DNA of 64,000 nucleotides from an uncultured cyanobacterium (lineage in GTDB: Bacteria; Cyanobacteriota; Cyanobacteriia; PCC-6307; Cyanobiaceae): the NCBI GenBank assembly GCA_903917565.1, contig CAIXBB010000038.1:62001-126000 (forward strand), written 5' to 3'. A program made the translations under genes and the position numbers. The notes beneath the pieces are model-generated. The model saw only the letters and a program-made list of their open reading frames with translations. It was not told the DNA's origin and did no database searches. This document shows, one piece after another, positions 18,493 through 26,819 of the stretch (position 1 is its first letter; each line of letters starts with the position of its first letter).

Positions 18493-19554
18493 TCAGGAAT
18501 TGCGTCGTCTGGCGTTGGCCAGCAGCTTGAGGGCGTAGTCACCCATCGAATGGTCAGCGATGACCGCCTTGCCGCCCGTGAGAAAGAATCTCCTGCCCAC
18601 GACACAGAACCGCCAGAACGCCTCCGGGCTCATCACCACCTGAAGGTCCCGGAAGGGAATCTGCCGGTCGTCCGGAAGGTTGGGGGCATCGGAGAGGAAC
18701 ACGATGCTGCCGGCGTGGGTGTAGCCGAGAAAGTGACGTCGCAGGAACTCGGCGATCTTGAAGGTGCCGTTGATGGGGATCAGGCGGATCAGGCTGAGCA
18801 GGAGCACGAGGCTGTAGCCGAAGGGGATGCGTGTGACCCCGTCGGCGGCATTCACTACGCGGTAGATGGGCGTCTTGATGGAGGCGAAGAAGGCGTCGTC
18901 ACCGGCCCTTGGGCAACCGAAGGTGTAGGTGGCACCGGTGCTGTCGGAGCCGAGATAGCGGGTGGCCACCAGGGCCAGAGCGCCCCCGAGGGAATGACCC
19001 GTGATGTAGAGCGGAAGGCCCGGATAGCGCGCCAAAGCTGCCTCGAGGGGTGCCCGCACCTTGTCGAAGGCGGCGAGGAAACCGGCGTGGGCCCGACCGC
19101 CACCGGGTGCCGCCACCAGATGGGCCCGTAGGTCCGCGCTGATGTCATGGAGGCTGCTGACCTGGGTGCCACGGAAGGCCAGCACGAGCATGGCGCTGGA
19201 TCCCTGGCCGGGCTGGAGATTCAGACGGACGAGCAGCGCTTCGCTGCCCTGGATGGCGATGCCCTCGAGCAGTTCGAAGCCGGCCTTCTCCAGGGCGGAC
19301 GTCACCAGGCCGTCCACCTGCTGGCCATTCTCGATGGCGGCTGCCACCAGTTCCCTCACCACCGCCTCCCCCCGCTGGCTGCGCGCCGATTCGAGGATGC
19401 GAAGCACCAGCTCATCCACCCTGATTTCAGAGGGAAGCTTCTCGTAAACGAGCCTGGCGATCTCCGCCAGGAGCCAGGCGGTGCGATCGGAGTACGCGGC
19501 ACGGAGAATCGGTACCTGGCGGATCAGCGTGGGATCGTCGAAGTAACCGGCCAT
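18493..19554 (-). CDS. Class 3 lipase-like alpha/beta hydrolase
   Basis: 353-residue hydrolase of the lipase class 3 (triacylglycerol lipase) type. The nucleophile is in GHSLGGALAL, the Asp probably in VNAADGVTRIP, and the His in DHSMGDY near the C-terminus. AFRGTQ is the usual oxyanion-side motif. No signal peptide is seen. A hydrophobic stretch (YSLVLLLSLIRLIPI) after the Asp could contact membranes. It is about 100 nt upstream of Vipp1 on the same strand, a suggestive link to membrane lipid turnover, though this is inference. Confidence 0.85.
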   Translation of the reverse strand: MAGYFDDPTLIRQVPILRAAYSDRTAWLLAEIARLVYEKLPSEIRVDELVLRILESARSQRGEAVVRELVAAAIENGQQVDGLVTSALEKAGFELLEGIAIQGSEALLVRLNLQPGQGSSAMLVLAFRGTQVSSLHDISADLRAHLVAAPGGGRAHAGFLAAFDKVRAPLEAALARYPGLPLYITGHSLGGALALVATRYLGSDSTGATYTFGCPRAGDDAFFASIKTPIYRVVNAADGVTRIPFGYSLVLLLSLIRLIPINGTFKIAEFLRRHFLGYTHAGSIVFLSDAPNLPDDRQIPFRDLQVVMSPEAFWRFCVVGRRFFLTGGKAVIADHSMGDYALKLLANARRRNS

Positions 19555-19668
19555 AGCCCCACCTCAGGAAGGGACGTCCTGCGGTTCTCAGCCTTGCCGA
19601 CCTTCTCGCCACGTCAACCCACGGGCTGGTTTCCATCACCAGTCGATGCACACCCTTAGCCTGAAGGG

Positions 19669-20244
19669 ATGGAGCCGTCCCGTTCCCGCCAGCGCCGCCA
19701 AGCCGACAGCGGCGGTTCCCGTCGCTGGATCAGCGAGGCTGTCCAGACGCGACGGGTGGGCAACATCTCGTTGCTGATGCCGCCCCCCCGGCCGCCGGCC
19801 AGTGCCCTGGCGAGCTGCCTCGACACCCTGCAGCAGGACTGGCGCCGCGACGGCCACCTGGCGGGTCTGTGGCGGGAATGGCCTCGGATCGCCGGCCCCC
19901 AGCTGGCCCCCCATTGCCGCCCCCTGCAGCTGCAGGGGGGCCTGCTCACCGTGGGAGCCGCGCCGGGGCCCTGGCTCCAGGCCCTTCAGTACAACCGCCA
20001 CCAGTTGCTGGGTTCGCTGCGGGCCGCCGGCTTTGCCGTGCGGGACGTGCGGGTGCAGCAGCACCACCCAGGCGCCCCCACCACCCCGGGTGGCCAGAGC
20101 GAGGCGGAGGTGTGGGCCGTCCATCCAAGCCGCTGCGACGTGCACGGCCTGGCGGACTGCCCGGCCTGCGGCCGGCCGGCCCCGGCCGGGGAAATGGCCC
20201 GCTGGGGCCATTGCAGCTTCTGCCGTCGCATTGAACTGACCTGA
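19669..20244 (+). CDS. DUF721 (DciA-like) protein with C-terminal Cys cluster
   Basis: 191-residue protein. The middle (about residues 45-125: LDTLQQDWRRDG, WPRIAGPQLAPHC, LTVGAAPGPWLQALQYNRHQLL) matches the DUF721/DciA pattern; DciA assists loading of the replicative helicase in bacteria lacking DnaC. The N-terminal 40 residues are basic and probably disordered. The C-terminus has C-x2-C (CPACGRP) and C-x2-C (CSFC) plus upstream HPSRCDVHG, suggesting a small zinc-binding module. It is divergent from the lipase gene. DciA identity is by pattern only. Confidence 0.72.
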   Translation: MEPSRSRQRRQADSGGSRRWISEAVQTRRVGNISLLMPPPRPPASALASCLDTLQQDWRRDGHLAGLWREWPRIAGPQLAPHCRPLQLQGGLLTVGAAPGPWLQALQYNRHQLLGSLRAAGFAVRDVRVQQHHPGAPTTPGGQSEAEVWAVHPSRCDVHGLADCPACGRPAPAGEMARWGHCSFCRRIELT

Positions 20245-20261
20245 AGGCCTCGCAAGGACGC

Positions 20262-20792
20262 TCAGGGGCAGGACGCCGCGCTCCGGTCCTCGAACAGGGC
20301 CCGCCAGGCCGCCTCCTGGGCCGCCGCGGCCTCGGTGCCTTCCAGGGGGAATCCGGCCAGGAAGTCCTTGTCGGCGGCGGGTTCGTAGGGCCCCTGTTTG
20401 ATCTCCATAAGCACCGCATCGGCGCTCAAGGCCACCAGGGTATGGATCACCCCCTCGGCCAGCTCGATCCCGAACAGGGGCCCTCCAGCGCTGATCCGCT
20501 CACGGCCCAGCACCCGGCCGCCGCCATCGAGCAGCAGCAGCCCCACCTCCCCCTGCAGCACCAGGAAGCACTCGAAACCGGCACCGGGCAGCTCGCGCCG
20601 GTGCCGGTGGGGCCTCACGTAGGTGCCGATCTGCAGGACGTTGAGGAAGCGCTGCACCCGATCGGTGGGGGCGTGGAAGTTGTGGTTGAGACGGCGGCGG
20701 GGGGAGCCGCCAGCGCCGGCCGCCACGGTGTCGAACAACGCCTGATCGATGCGCTGCAGGGGGGAGGGGACCGCGGAATCCATCGGGGGCAC
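20262..20792 (-). CDS. WbuC-family cupin metalloprotein
   Basis: 176-residue cupin. The family signature is visible: RRLNHNFH, VQRFLNVLQIGTYVRPHRHRRE and GFECFLVLQGEVGLLLLD, giving metal-binding His residues in PHRHR and a conserved Glu. GIELAEGVIHTLVAL supplies the second cupin motif. WbuC proteins are found in O-antigen clusters and elsewhere; their reaction is not established. The gene stands alone, convergent with the DUF721 gene and divergent from the exported protein downstream. Confidence 0.85.
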   Translation of the reverse strand: MPPMDSAVPSPLQRIDQALFDTVAAGAGGSPRRRLNHNFHAPTDRVQRFLNVLQIGTYVRPHRHRRELPGAGFECFLVLQGEVGLLLLDGGGRVLGRERISAGGPLFGIELAEGVIHTLVALSADAVLMEIKQGPYEPAADKDFLAGFPLEGTEAAAAQEAAWRALFEDRSAASCP

Positions 20793-20847
20793 AGGTAGCT
20801 ATCGGAACAGCCCATAGATTGATCGTCCCTCCGGCGGCAGCGACAGC

Positions 20848-21990
20848 ATGGGCGCAGGTCAGCGGATGATCCGGCAGGCGGCGGGGCCGTTGATGGTTCT
20901 GCTCGGCCTGGCCCTGCCGGTCCAGGCGGCCACCTATTCCATGAAGGCCGTCACCAGCTCGGGCATGGGGGCAACGGCGACGGGCGGCGCCGACATCCTG
21001 CGGATGATGATGGGCGGCCGCCCCTCGATGAACACCACCAGCCGCCAGCTGGAGCTGCAGTTGCTGGCGCCGGGGCAGGCGGCCAGCCCTTCGGCCGAGC
21101 ACCGCATCCCCCCTGCCATGGCGATGGGCACGGCCCTGCCGCTGAGGAGCGGCAGCGACAGTCCCGGTCATCACGGCCCGTGGCAGGACAAGGACATCCC
21201 CGAACCGAAGGGGCGGCTGTTGATCTACCGCGGCTGCGCCGAAAGCGCCGGCGCCGGCCAGCCGGAGATCATCACGCTGCAGGGGCTGCTGCCGGAACAG
21301 CGCCGCCTGGCCCTGGGGGGCCTCAGGCAACTGGCGACCAGCCCCGGAGCCGGCGGCGCGCCTCTCACCAGCGGCCGCTGGCCCTCTGGCAACGAGCCTC
21401 CGGCGGTGCCGCTGCAGGCCTCGCTGGTGGGGAGCCATGTGGTGGTCAGCAACTACGCGCCGGAGATCCGCTTCCAGGTGGAGAGCAGCCACGACTTCCT
21501 GGCGCCGGTGAAGCTGACCACCACGGCGGCCGGCGGCGCCCAGCGGCTGAGCTGGCAGACCATCCCCACCGCCCTCGGCTACCAGGCCATGGCCACCGGC
21601 ATGGGCCGCCAGGAGGGCGACATTGTCCTGTGGACCTCCAGTGAAGCGCCCTGGGCGGACAGCTCGGTACCGGGCGAGCTGCGGGCGCCCGCCGCGGCCC
21701 GGCTGGTGCAGCGCGGCGTGCTGCTGGCGCCGGAGCGCACCACCTGCTCGGTGAGCGCCCAGGCCATGACGGCGATGCGGATGGCGATGCTGACGTTCAC
21801 CGCCTACGGCGACACCCTGCTGCTGGGCAGCGCCAAGGGCAACCCCGCCTGGCAGCTCAGCCTGGAGCGACGCTCCACCGCCCTGCTTCCCCTTGGGGAG
21901 GGCCTGGAGGGCCTTGATCCGGGCACCGGTGCAGGGAAGGAGGAACCGGCCAAAAAGGACGGGGGCTTCCATCTGTTCAAGCTGTTCTGA
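20848..21990 (+). CDS. Exported protein of unknown function
   Basis: 380 residues with a signal peptide ending near LALPVQAA (about residue 28). The mature part starts with a Met/Thr/Gly-rich segment (YSMKAVTSSGMGATATGGADIL, partial motif) and SRQLELQLL, then IYRGCAESAGAGQPEIITL, VVSNYAPEIRF, LSWQTIPTALGYQAMA and GDIVLWTSSEAPW. I associate this pattern with a family of exported proteobacterial proteins of unknown function; cyanobacterial members seem unusual. Two Cys residues in the mature protein could form a disulphide. No catalytic motif is recognised. Confidence 0.7.
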   Translation: MGAGQRMIRQAAGPLMVLLGLALPVQAATYSMKAVTSSGMGATATGGADILRMMMGGRPSMNTTSRQLELQLLAPGQAASPSAEHRIPPAMAMGTALPLRSGSDSPGHHGPWQDKDIPEPKGRLLIYRGCAESAGAGQPEIITLQGLLPEQRRLALGGLRQLATSPGAGGAPLTSGRWPSGNEPPAVPLQASLVGSHVVVSNYAPEIRFQVESSHDFLAPVKLTTTAAGGAQRLSWQTIPTALGYQAMATGMGRQEGDIVLWTSSEAPWADSSVPGELRAPAAARLVQRGVLLAPERTTCSVSAQAMTAMRMAMLTFTAYGDTLLLGSAKGNPAWQLSLERRSTALLPLGEGLEGLDPGTGAGKEEPAKKDGGFHLFKLF

Positions 21991-22035
21991 TGAGTCCCGC
22001 GCCGGTTGGCCGGACGGCCGGACAGGCCGCTGCCC

Positions 22036-23094
22036 ATGGCAAGGGTCCTTAGCCTGGCCAGGCGTTCGGCAACTGTTTCACCGCCCTCGAGTCCGCCCTT
22101 GGCTGCAGCACGCCACATCCTCCTGACCGGCGGCAATTCAGGCATCGGCTTCGAGGCGGCCGTGGTCCTCTGCGGTGCCGGCCATCAGCTCACCCTGCTC
22201 TGCCGGGATCGCGCCACCGCCGAGGCGGCCGGCCGGCGGGTGGCGGAGCGGGCCGGCGCGGGCACGCCCCCTGCCGCGGAAGCCTGCGACCTGGCCGATC
22301 TGGACAGCGTGAGGGCCTGTGCCACCGCCCTGCTGGCCCGGGGGACCCCCATCGACACGCTCGTGCTCAATGCCGGTCTGCAGTACGCAGGCAACCGCCA
22401 GCCGCGCCGCACCGCCCAGGGCCATGAGCTCAGCTTCGGGGTCAACCATCTCGGCCATTTCCTGCTGGCCCACCAGCTGCGGCCCCTGCTGGCGGCAGGC
22501 CAATCCCCGCGGCTGGTGGTCACCGCCAGCGAGGTCCACGACCCCACCACCGCCGGGGGAAAGGTGGGGGCCCCGGCGGGCCTCGATGCGCTGGCTGGCC
22601 TGCGGCCGGGCCAGGGCACCACGATGGTGAACGGCACGGCCCGCTTCAATGCCGACAAGGCCTACAAGGACAGCAAGCTGTGCAACGTGCTCTTCGCGCG
22701 GGAGTTCGCCCGTCGCCTGGAGGCGAAAGGAACGCCGTATCCGGTGATCGCCTGGAGCCCGGGGCTGGTGATCCCGCCCACCAGCGAGGGAGGCTTCTGG
22801 CGCTATAGCCGCCAGTCGAATGAACTGGGGCAGCGGCTGTTCGCCCTGCTGGCCCGCTCGATCCTGCGCCTCACCGAAAGCGTTGAGAACGCCGGCGCCC
22901 TGCTGGCCGCCCTGGCCGTTGACGGCACCTACGCCGTCAACGGCTTCACCTACCACCGCAACCGCGTCACGTCCCCGGGCCGGCATGTGTTCGAGGCCAC
23001 CGCCACCAGCGCCGAGGGCCAGGACCCTGATCTGGCCTGCCGGCTCTGGGAGGCCAGTGCGGCCCTGTTGGGTGTGGGGCCCGATCGGCTTTGA
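22036..23094 (+). CDS. Protochlorophyllide reductase-like short-chain dehydrogenase
   Basis: 352-residue NADPH-dependent SDR. The nucleotide loop is TGGNSGIG (residues 31-38), NAG at 112-114, and the catalytic Tyr210/Lys214 lie in AYKDSKLCNV, which is the form seen in light-dependent protochlorophyllide oxidoreductase (POR). However, the POR substrate-pocket Cys of YPGC is replaced: SPGLV is found instead, so genuine POR activity is doubtful. Start chosen at the ATG at 22036 rather than a TTG at 22006. Coupled by a 4-nt TTGA overlap to the hydrolase gene, suggesting a shared substrate pathway. Confidence 0.8.
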   Translation: MARVLSLARRSATVSPPSSPPLAAARHILLTGGNSGIGFEAAVVLCGAGHQLTLLCRDRATAEAAGRRVAERAGAGTPPAAEACDLADLDSVRACATALLARGTPIDTLVLNAGLQYAGNRQPRRTAQGHELSFGVNHLGHFLLAHQLRPLLAAGQSPRLVVTASEVHDPTTAGGKVGAPAGLDALAGLRPGQGTTMVNGTARFNADKAYKDSKLCNVLFAREFARRLEAKGTPYPVIAWSPGLVIPPTSEGGFWRYSRQSNELGQRLFALLARSILRLTESVENAGALLAALAVDGTYAVNGFTYHRNRVTSPGRHVFEATATSAEGQDPDLACRLWEASAALLGVGPDRL

Positions 23095-23738
23095 CGGGCC
23101 TGCCCCAACGGCTGCTGTTCCTCCCCGGCGCCTCGGGCAACACATCGTTCTGGCGCCCTCTGGACCAGCGGCTGGCCTGCCGCGCCGAGCGGCTGCACCT
23201 GGGCTGGCCAGGCTTCGGCGACACCCCGCCCCGGCCAGGGGTCGAAGGATTCGAGGATCTGCTGGCCCTGGTGCTGGAGCCGCTGGATCGCCCCTGCGCG
23301 CTGATCGCCCAGTCGATGGGTGGGGTCCTGGCCCTGCGGGCCGCCCTGGCACGACCCCGGTGGGTGACGCACCTGGTGCTGTGCGCCACCTCCGGGGGAC
23401 TGCCGATGGCGGAGCTGGGGGCCGCCGACTGGCGGGAAGGCTTCCACACCAGCCTTTCCCACCTCCCCGACTGGTTCGCTACCGATAAAACGGACCTCTC
23501 CGACCGATTGCCGGGCGTCTCGACACCCACTCTGCTGCTGTGGGGCGATGCCGATCCGTTCAGCCCGATCGCCGCGGGGGAACGGCTGGCCATGCTGCTG
23601 CCTCACTCCCGGCTGCACGTAGTCCCCGGCGGCGACCATGATCTCGGCCTGCATCACGCCGACCGGCTGGCCCCGCTGATCCAGGCCCACCTCACCAACG
23701 CTCACCACTCCGAAGCTGCCCCCATCCCCCCACCATGA
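23091..23738 (+). CDS. Alpha/beta hydrolase
   Basis: 215-residue hydrolase with the oxyanion-side FLPGASGNTSFW, nucleophile elbow AQSMGG, acid in WGDADPFSPI and His in GGDHDLGLHH. It is compact and lacks a lid domain of usual size. It starts at a TTG that overlaps the SDR stop (TTGA), and its own end overlaps the next gene by 4 nt (ATGA), so SDR, hydrolase and cupin form one translationally coupled unit. The substrate is unknown. Confidence 0.85.
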   Translation: MTGLPQRLLFLPGASGNTSFWRPLDQRLACRAERLHLGWPGFGDTPPRPGVEGFEDLLALVLEPLDRPCALIAQSMGGVLALRAALARPRWVTHLVLCATSGGLPMAELGAADWREGFHTSLSHLPDWFATDKTDLSDRLPGVSTPTLLLWGDADPFSPIAAGERLAMLLPHSRLHVVPGGDHDLGLHHADRLAPLIQAHLTNAHHSEAAPIPPP

Positions 23739-24181
23739 GCAAGTCCACCACCCCCTACTGGAATCCGCTGGCCCCGGAGCAGGCCCATCGCTGGCGCTGG
23801 CTGGAGGGCCTGGAGGGCCAGGTGCAGGAACTTGTTCTCAGTGAAGACCCTGCCACCGGGGAGATCACCCGCCTCACCCGTTTCCTGAGCGGGGCCGACA
23901 CCGCCGCCTTCGGGGGCAAGGCGCATGACTTCCCTGAGGAGATCTTCATCGTCAGCGGGCGCCTGTTTGATGGGGCCTTCGGGATCTGGCTGGAGCCAGG
24001 GCACTACGCCAGTCGGCCGCCCGGGGAGGTGCATGGCCCCTTTCGCAGCGAGGAAGGCTGCCTGGTGTGGGCATCTCCTTCCCCCAGCGAGGAGGGGGAA
24101 CTGGATAGGGATTCGCGCTCAGTGACGTACAGATCCATCAAGGCTGCAGTTCAATCTCTCCAGGCCGCCAGATTTTGTTGA
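23735..24181 (+). CDS. Small cupin-domain protein, probably frameshifted at the 3' end
   Basis: Cupin with FPEEIFIVSGRLFD and HYASRPPGEVHGPFRSEEGCLVW, i.e. a single-barrel fold of about 110 residues. After GCLVW (about nt 24070) the reading frame gives 37 residues of unlikely sequence and overlaps the convergent DUF1254 gene by 44 nt. Reading one base out from there gives ISFPQRGGGTG and a TAG at 24106-24108, which looks like a normal cupin ending. So a one-base deletion (mutation or assembly error) is likely. Coupled to the hydrolase gene by ATGA. Confidence 0.75.
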   Translation: MSKSTTPYWNPLAPEQAHRWRWLEGLEGQVQELVLSEDPATGEITRLTRFLSGADTAAFGGKAHDFPEEIFIVSGRLFDGAFGIWLEPGHYASRPPGEVHGPFRSEEGCLVWASPSPSEEGELDRDSRSVTYRSIKAAVQSLQAARFC

Positions 24182-25649
24182 ACCAGGGCTCCAACGGCCC
24201 ATAGAGGCGCAGGAGCAAGAACCAGCCCTTGCCCGGAATCGTCTGCACCCAGTTGTTTTCAAATCCGGCAGGGGCCTTGGGACCGAACCACACGTCCACA
24301 GACCCATCGGCATTGGTTTTGATGCCCTTGTTCTGGCTGCTGACACTGGGGGCCTTCTGATCCGTCTGCAGCATCGAGCGCGTCTGGTTGTCATACACGA
24401 TCACTGACCAGAAATCCTTCACCGGGATATTGGGGGGCAAGCGCAGGCGGTAGGTTTTGCCACCGTCGAAGGGGTTGCCCTTGGAATCCAGGGAGGCCCA
24501 AGGGTACTGGGAGCCCTGGCCCACCATCTTGGCCTCCATGGCCGGCGTCACACCGGTGGCGAAGTAGTAGAAGAACGCCGCCCCATCCAGGTTGGCCACA
24601 CCAGGGGAGACTTCAAACTTGTAGCCTCCGAAGAACGGCAGACGCCAGGAACTGTTGGGGTAGAAGAAAGCCTCTGGGGTCCGAATCTTGAAGGCGAGCG
24701 TTCGCGCCGTCACGGCCCCGATGTTGGCGGCGTCCGCCAGGATCTTCTTCATGCGCTCGTCGGGGTTAAAGGGTTTGCCCTTGACGATGCCGATCGAGGC
24801 GAACAGGCCCAGGGTGGTGGGGTCAGAGCCGGTGGAGGGTTCCTCCTGAATCACCTGGTTCAGCAGCGTCCAGAAGGAGTAGTCACCTGGGGCGACAAAG
24901 TTGGCCGGCACCCCGGAGGCATCGACGAACTTGATCGCCGGCGGGTTGGCCGCATCGGAGAGCTGGTAGATCTTCAGATTCTTTTTCACCGATTCCACCC
25001 CAGGCTTGGGCGAGCCGTCCACCAGGAAGGAGCGGAACGGCATCCAGTTACCGAAGGTTTTTGGGCGAACGACGAAATAGCCCTTGGGAATCTCGCCCGT
25101 GTATCCAGGCGGCAGGATCAGGTACTTGCCACCCTTGCCTTTGTCGGGACCCGTGATGCCGACATCTGTCACCCAGCGGTACCAGAAGTCATCGATGGCC
25201 CCCAGCACCTTGGGGGGGATTTCAACCACCAACGGCCCTTTCCTGGTATCGATCCAGATGAAGCTGTAGACCGTGTTGTCGTTGGCCGTGAGTTCCACGG
25301 TCCTGGGATCCACCAGGGTCTCCCAGATCACGTTGGTGGTGTTGACGGGTCCGAACTTGCGCAGCGAATCGCGCATCCCGGCCTGGTTGACGATCGGGAT
25401 GGCCAGAAGATAGGCCTGCAGAGCCCGGGAACGATCCAGGTTGTCGTAGATCTTCTCTATGGTGTCTGGCTTCGGGAAGCCATCGATGAGATTCAGGGGG
25501 CCGATCGAGGTGTCGAGCCGGTCGGGCGTGGCCACTCCCGGTGCGATCGGCGTTGTCATCTTGAAGGTCTGCGCCGAAGCCGTTGTGGCCAGGTTCGCCA
25601 CAAGGGCGGCCACTGCCATGCCAATGCTGATGTGGCGAAACGACTGCAT
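24138..25649 (-). CDS. DUF1254/DUF1214 exported protein
   Basis: 503-residue protein with a signal peptide (MQSFRHISIGMAVAALVA, cleavage near ASA-Q). The N-terminal half is DUF1254 (NQAGMRDSLRKFGPVN; FIWIDTRKGPLVVEIPP) and the C-terminal half DUF1214 (NIPVKDFWSVIVYDNQTRSM; GKGWFLLLRLYGPLEPWFNK). These two domains occur together in many bacterial exported proteins whose biochemical role is unknown. Start at 25649 is chosen over an in-frame upstream ATG because it places the signal peptide at the very N-terminus. Its 3' end overlaps the damaged cupin reading frame. Confidence 0.9.
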   Translation of the reverse strand: MQSFRHISIGMAVAALVANLATTASAQTFKMTTPIAPGVATPDRLDTSIGPLNLIDGFPKPDTIEKIYDNLDRSRALQAYLLAIPIVNQAGMRDSLRKFGPVNTTNVIWETLVDPRTVELTANDNTVYSFIWIDTRKGPLVVEIPPKVLGAIDDFWYRWVTDVGITGPDKGKGGKYLILPPGYTGEIPKGYFVVRPKTFGNWMPFRSFLVDGSPKPGVESVKKNLKIYQLSDAANPPAIKFVDASGVPANFVAPGDYSFWTLLNQVIQEEPSTGSDPTTLGLFASIGIVKGKPFNPDERMKKILADAANIGAVTARTLAFKIRTPEAFFYPNSSWRLPFFGGYKFEVSPGVANLDGAAFFYYFATGVTPAMEAKMVGQGSQYPWASLDSKGNPFDGGKTYRLRLPPNIPVKDFWSVIVYDNQTRSMLQTDQKAPSVSSQNKGIKTNADGSVDVWFGPKAPAGFENNWVQTIPGKGWFLLLRLYGPLEPWFNKIWRPGEIELQP

Positions 25650-25814
25650 GGTGGCGGCTCCTGGAACCAGGGAAAGAAAGAGAGACAACGATACTTCTCA
25701 TCCCCCCCCTATCAACACCCCAGCTCCTATCTGAAGTCAGCTGAAATACCGATTCAAGGCAGAGAGGTAGACCATGCTTCGCCCAATATCATCCAAAACA
25801 TATTCTTTGTCTTG

Positions 25815-26777
25815 ATGAGGCACTCCATCCTGCTGTTGGCTGTCGCCCTGGCGCCTGTGGCCATCGCCAGTCCCAGCGCCGCCAGCCGAATCAAGGCGGC
25901 TGCACCCTCGGCCATCCCCGTTCCCCTGCGTCAGCCCGTGACGCTCGATCAGGACCGCACGCCTGCGTCGTTGGCCCAGGCGGAGCCCCAGGGTGATCCA
26001 GTGATGCCAGCGGCGCCGAGTGGCGTCCCCAGCGAAGCGGAGAAAACAGCAGCCCTTGCCAAGGAGGCCCAGAACCCGATCGCCAACCTGATCAGCCTGC
26101 CCTTTCAGAACAACACCAACTTCGGCGTTAGACCGCAGGGGCAGAGAACCCAGAATGTGCTCAACATTCAACCGGTGATTCCGGTTCCCCTCAGCAAGGA
26201 TCTGCTGTTGGTCACCCGCACGATAGTTCCCGTCATCTACCAACCCACGTCGGCCTCCGGCAATGAAGGTGAGTTTGGCCTGGGCGACATCAACCCATCG
26301 TTCTTTTTTGTCCCACGAACGACAAGCAACATCACCTGGGGAGTGGGTCCCACCTTCGTTCTGCCCACGGCCACCAAATCGTTCACCGGCCAGGGGAAAT
26401 GGAGCGCTGGCCCAACAGGCGTCGTCCTGGTGACCACCAAGCGGATGGTGTTCGGCGCTCTGGCCAACAATGTCTGGTCCTTTGCTGGATCAAGGGATCG
26501 CCAGTCGGTCAACCAGCTGCTGATCCAGCCATTCTTTAACTACAACTTTTCCAAGGGCTGGTACCTGACGGCATCTCCGATCATCACCGCCAACTGGGAA
26601 GCTGAGAATGGAGACGAACAATGGACGGTGCCGATCGGGGGTGGGTTTGGCAGGGTGTTTGCGATTGGCGAACAGAAAGTGAATGCCTCGCTCCAGGCCT
26701 TCTGGAATGTGGTCAAACCGGATGGCGCGGGGGATTGGACCCTGCGGGCGCAGTTCCAGTTCTTGTTTCCCCGATAA
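25815..26777 (+). CDS. Predicted outer-membrane beta-barrel protein (phenol-degradation MetA-like)
   Basis: 320 residues: signal peptide (MRHSILLLAVALAPVAIA), a Pro/Ala/Glu-rich periplasmic segment of about 80 residues, then alternating hydrophobic strands ending FQFLFPR with a C-terminal aromatic-type barrel end. QNNTNFGVRPQGQRTQNVLNIQPVIPVPL and GLGDINPSFFFVP (motif regions only) match the pattern of the MetA-pathway phenol-degradation barrel family, probably a small-molecule channel. It is divergent from the DUF1254 gene across a 165-nt, locally AT-richer promoter region. Confidence 0.78.
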   Translation: MRHSILLLAVALAPVAIASPSAASRIKAAAPSAIPVPLRQPVTLDQDRTPASLAQAEPQGDPVMPAAPSGVPSEAEKTAALAKEAQNPIANLISLPFQNNTNFGVRPQGQRTQNVLNIQPVIPVPLSKDLLLVTRTIVPVIYQPTSASGNEGEFGLGDINPSFFFVPRTTSNITWGVGPTFVLPTATKSFTGQGKWSAGPTGVVLVTTKRMVFGALANNVWSFAGSRDRQSVNQLLIQPFFNYNFSKGWYLTASPIITANWEAENGDEQWTVPIGGGFGRVFAIGEQKVNASLQAFWNVVKPDGAGDWTLRAQFQFLFPR

Positions 26778-26819
26778 GTATGGTGTCCCACCAGTTTGAA
26801 AGCTCGCAACCCCGTCTAA

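Noticed and set aside
24138-24181. Genuine convergent overlap of cupin and DUF1254 genes
   Set aside because: Better explained as a frameshift in the cupin, since the alternative frame ends in a cupin-like tail at 24108.
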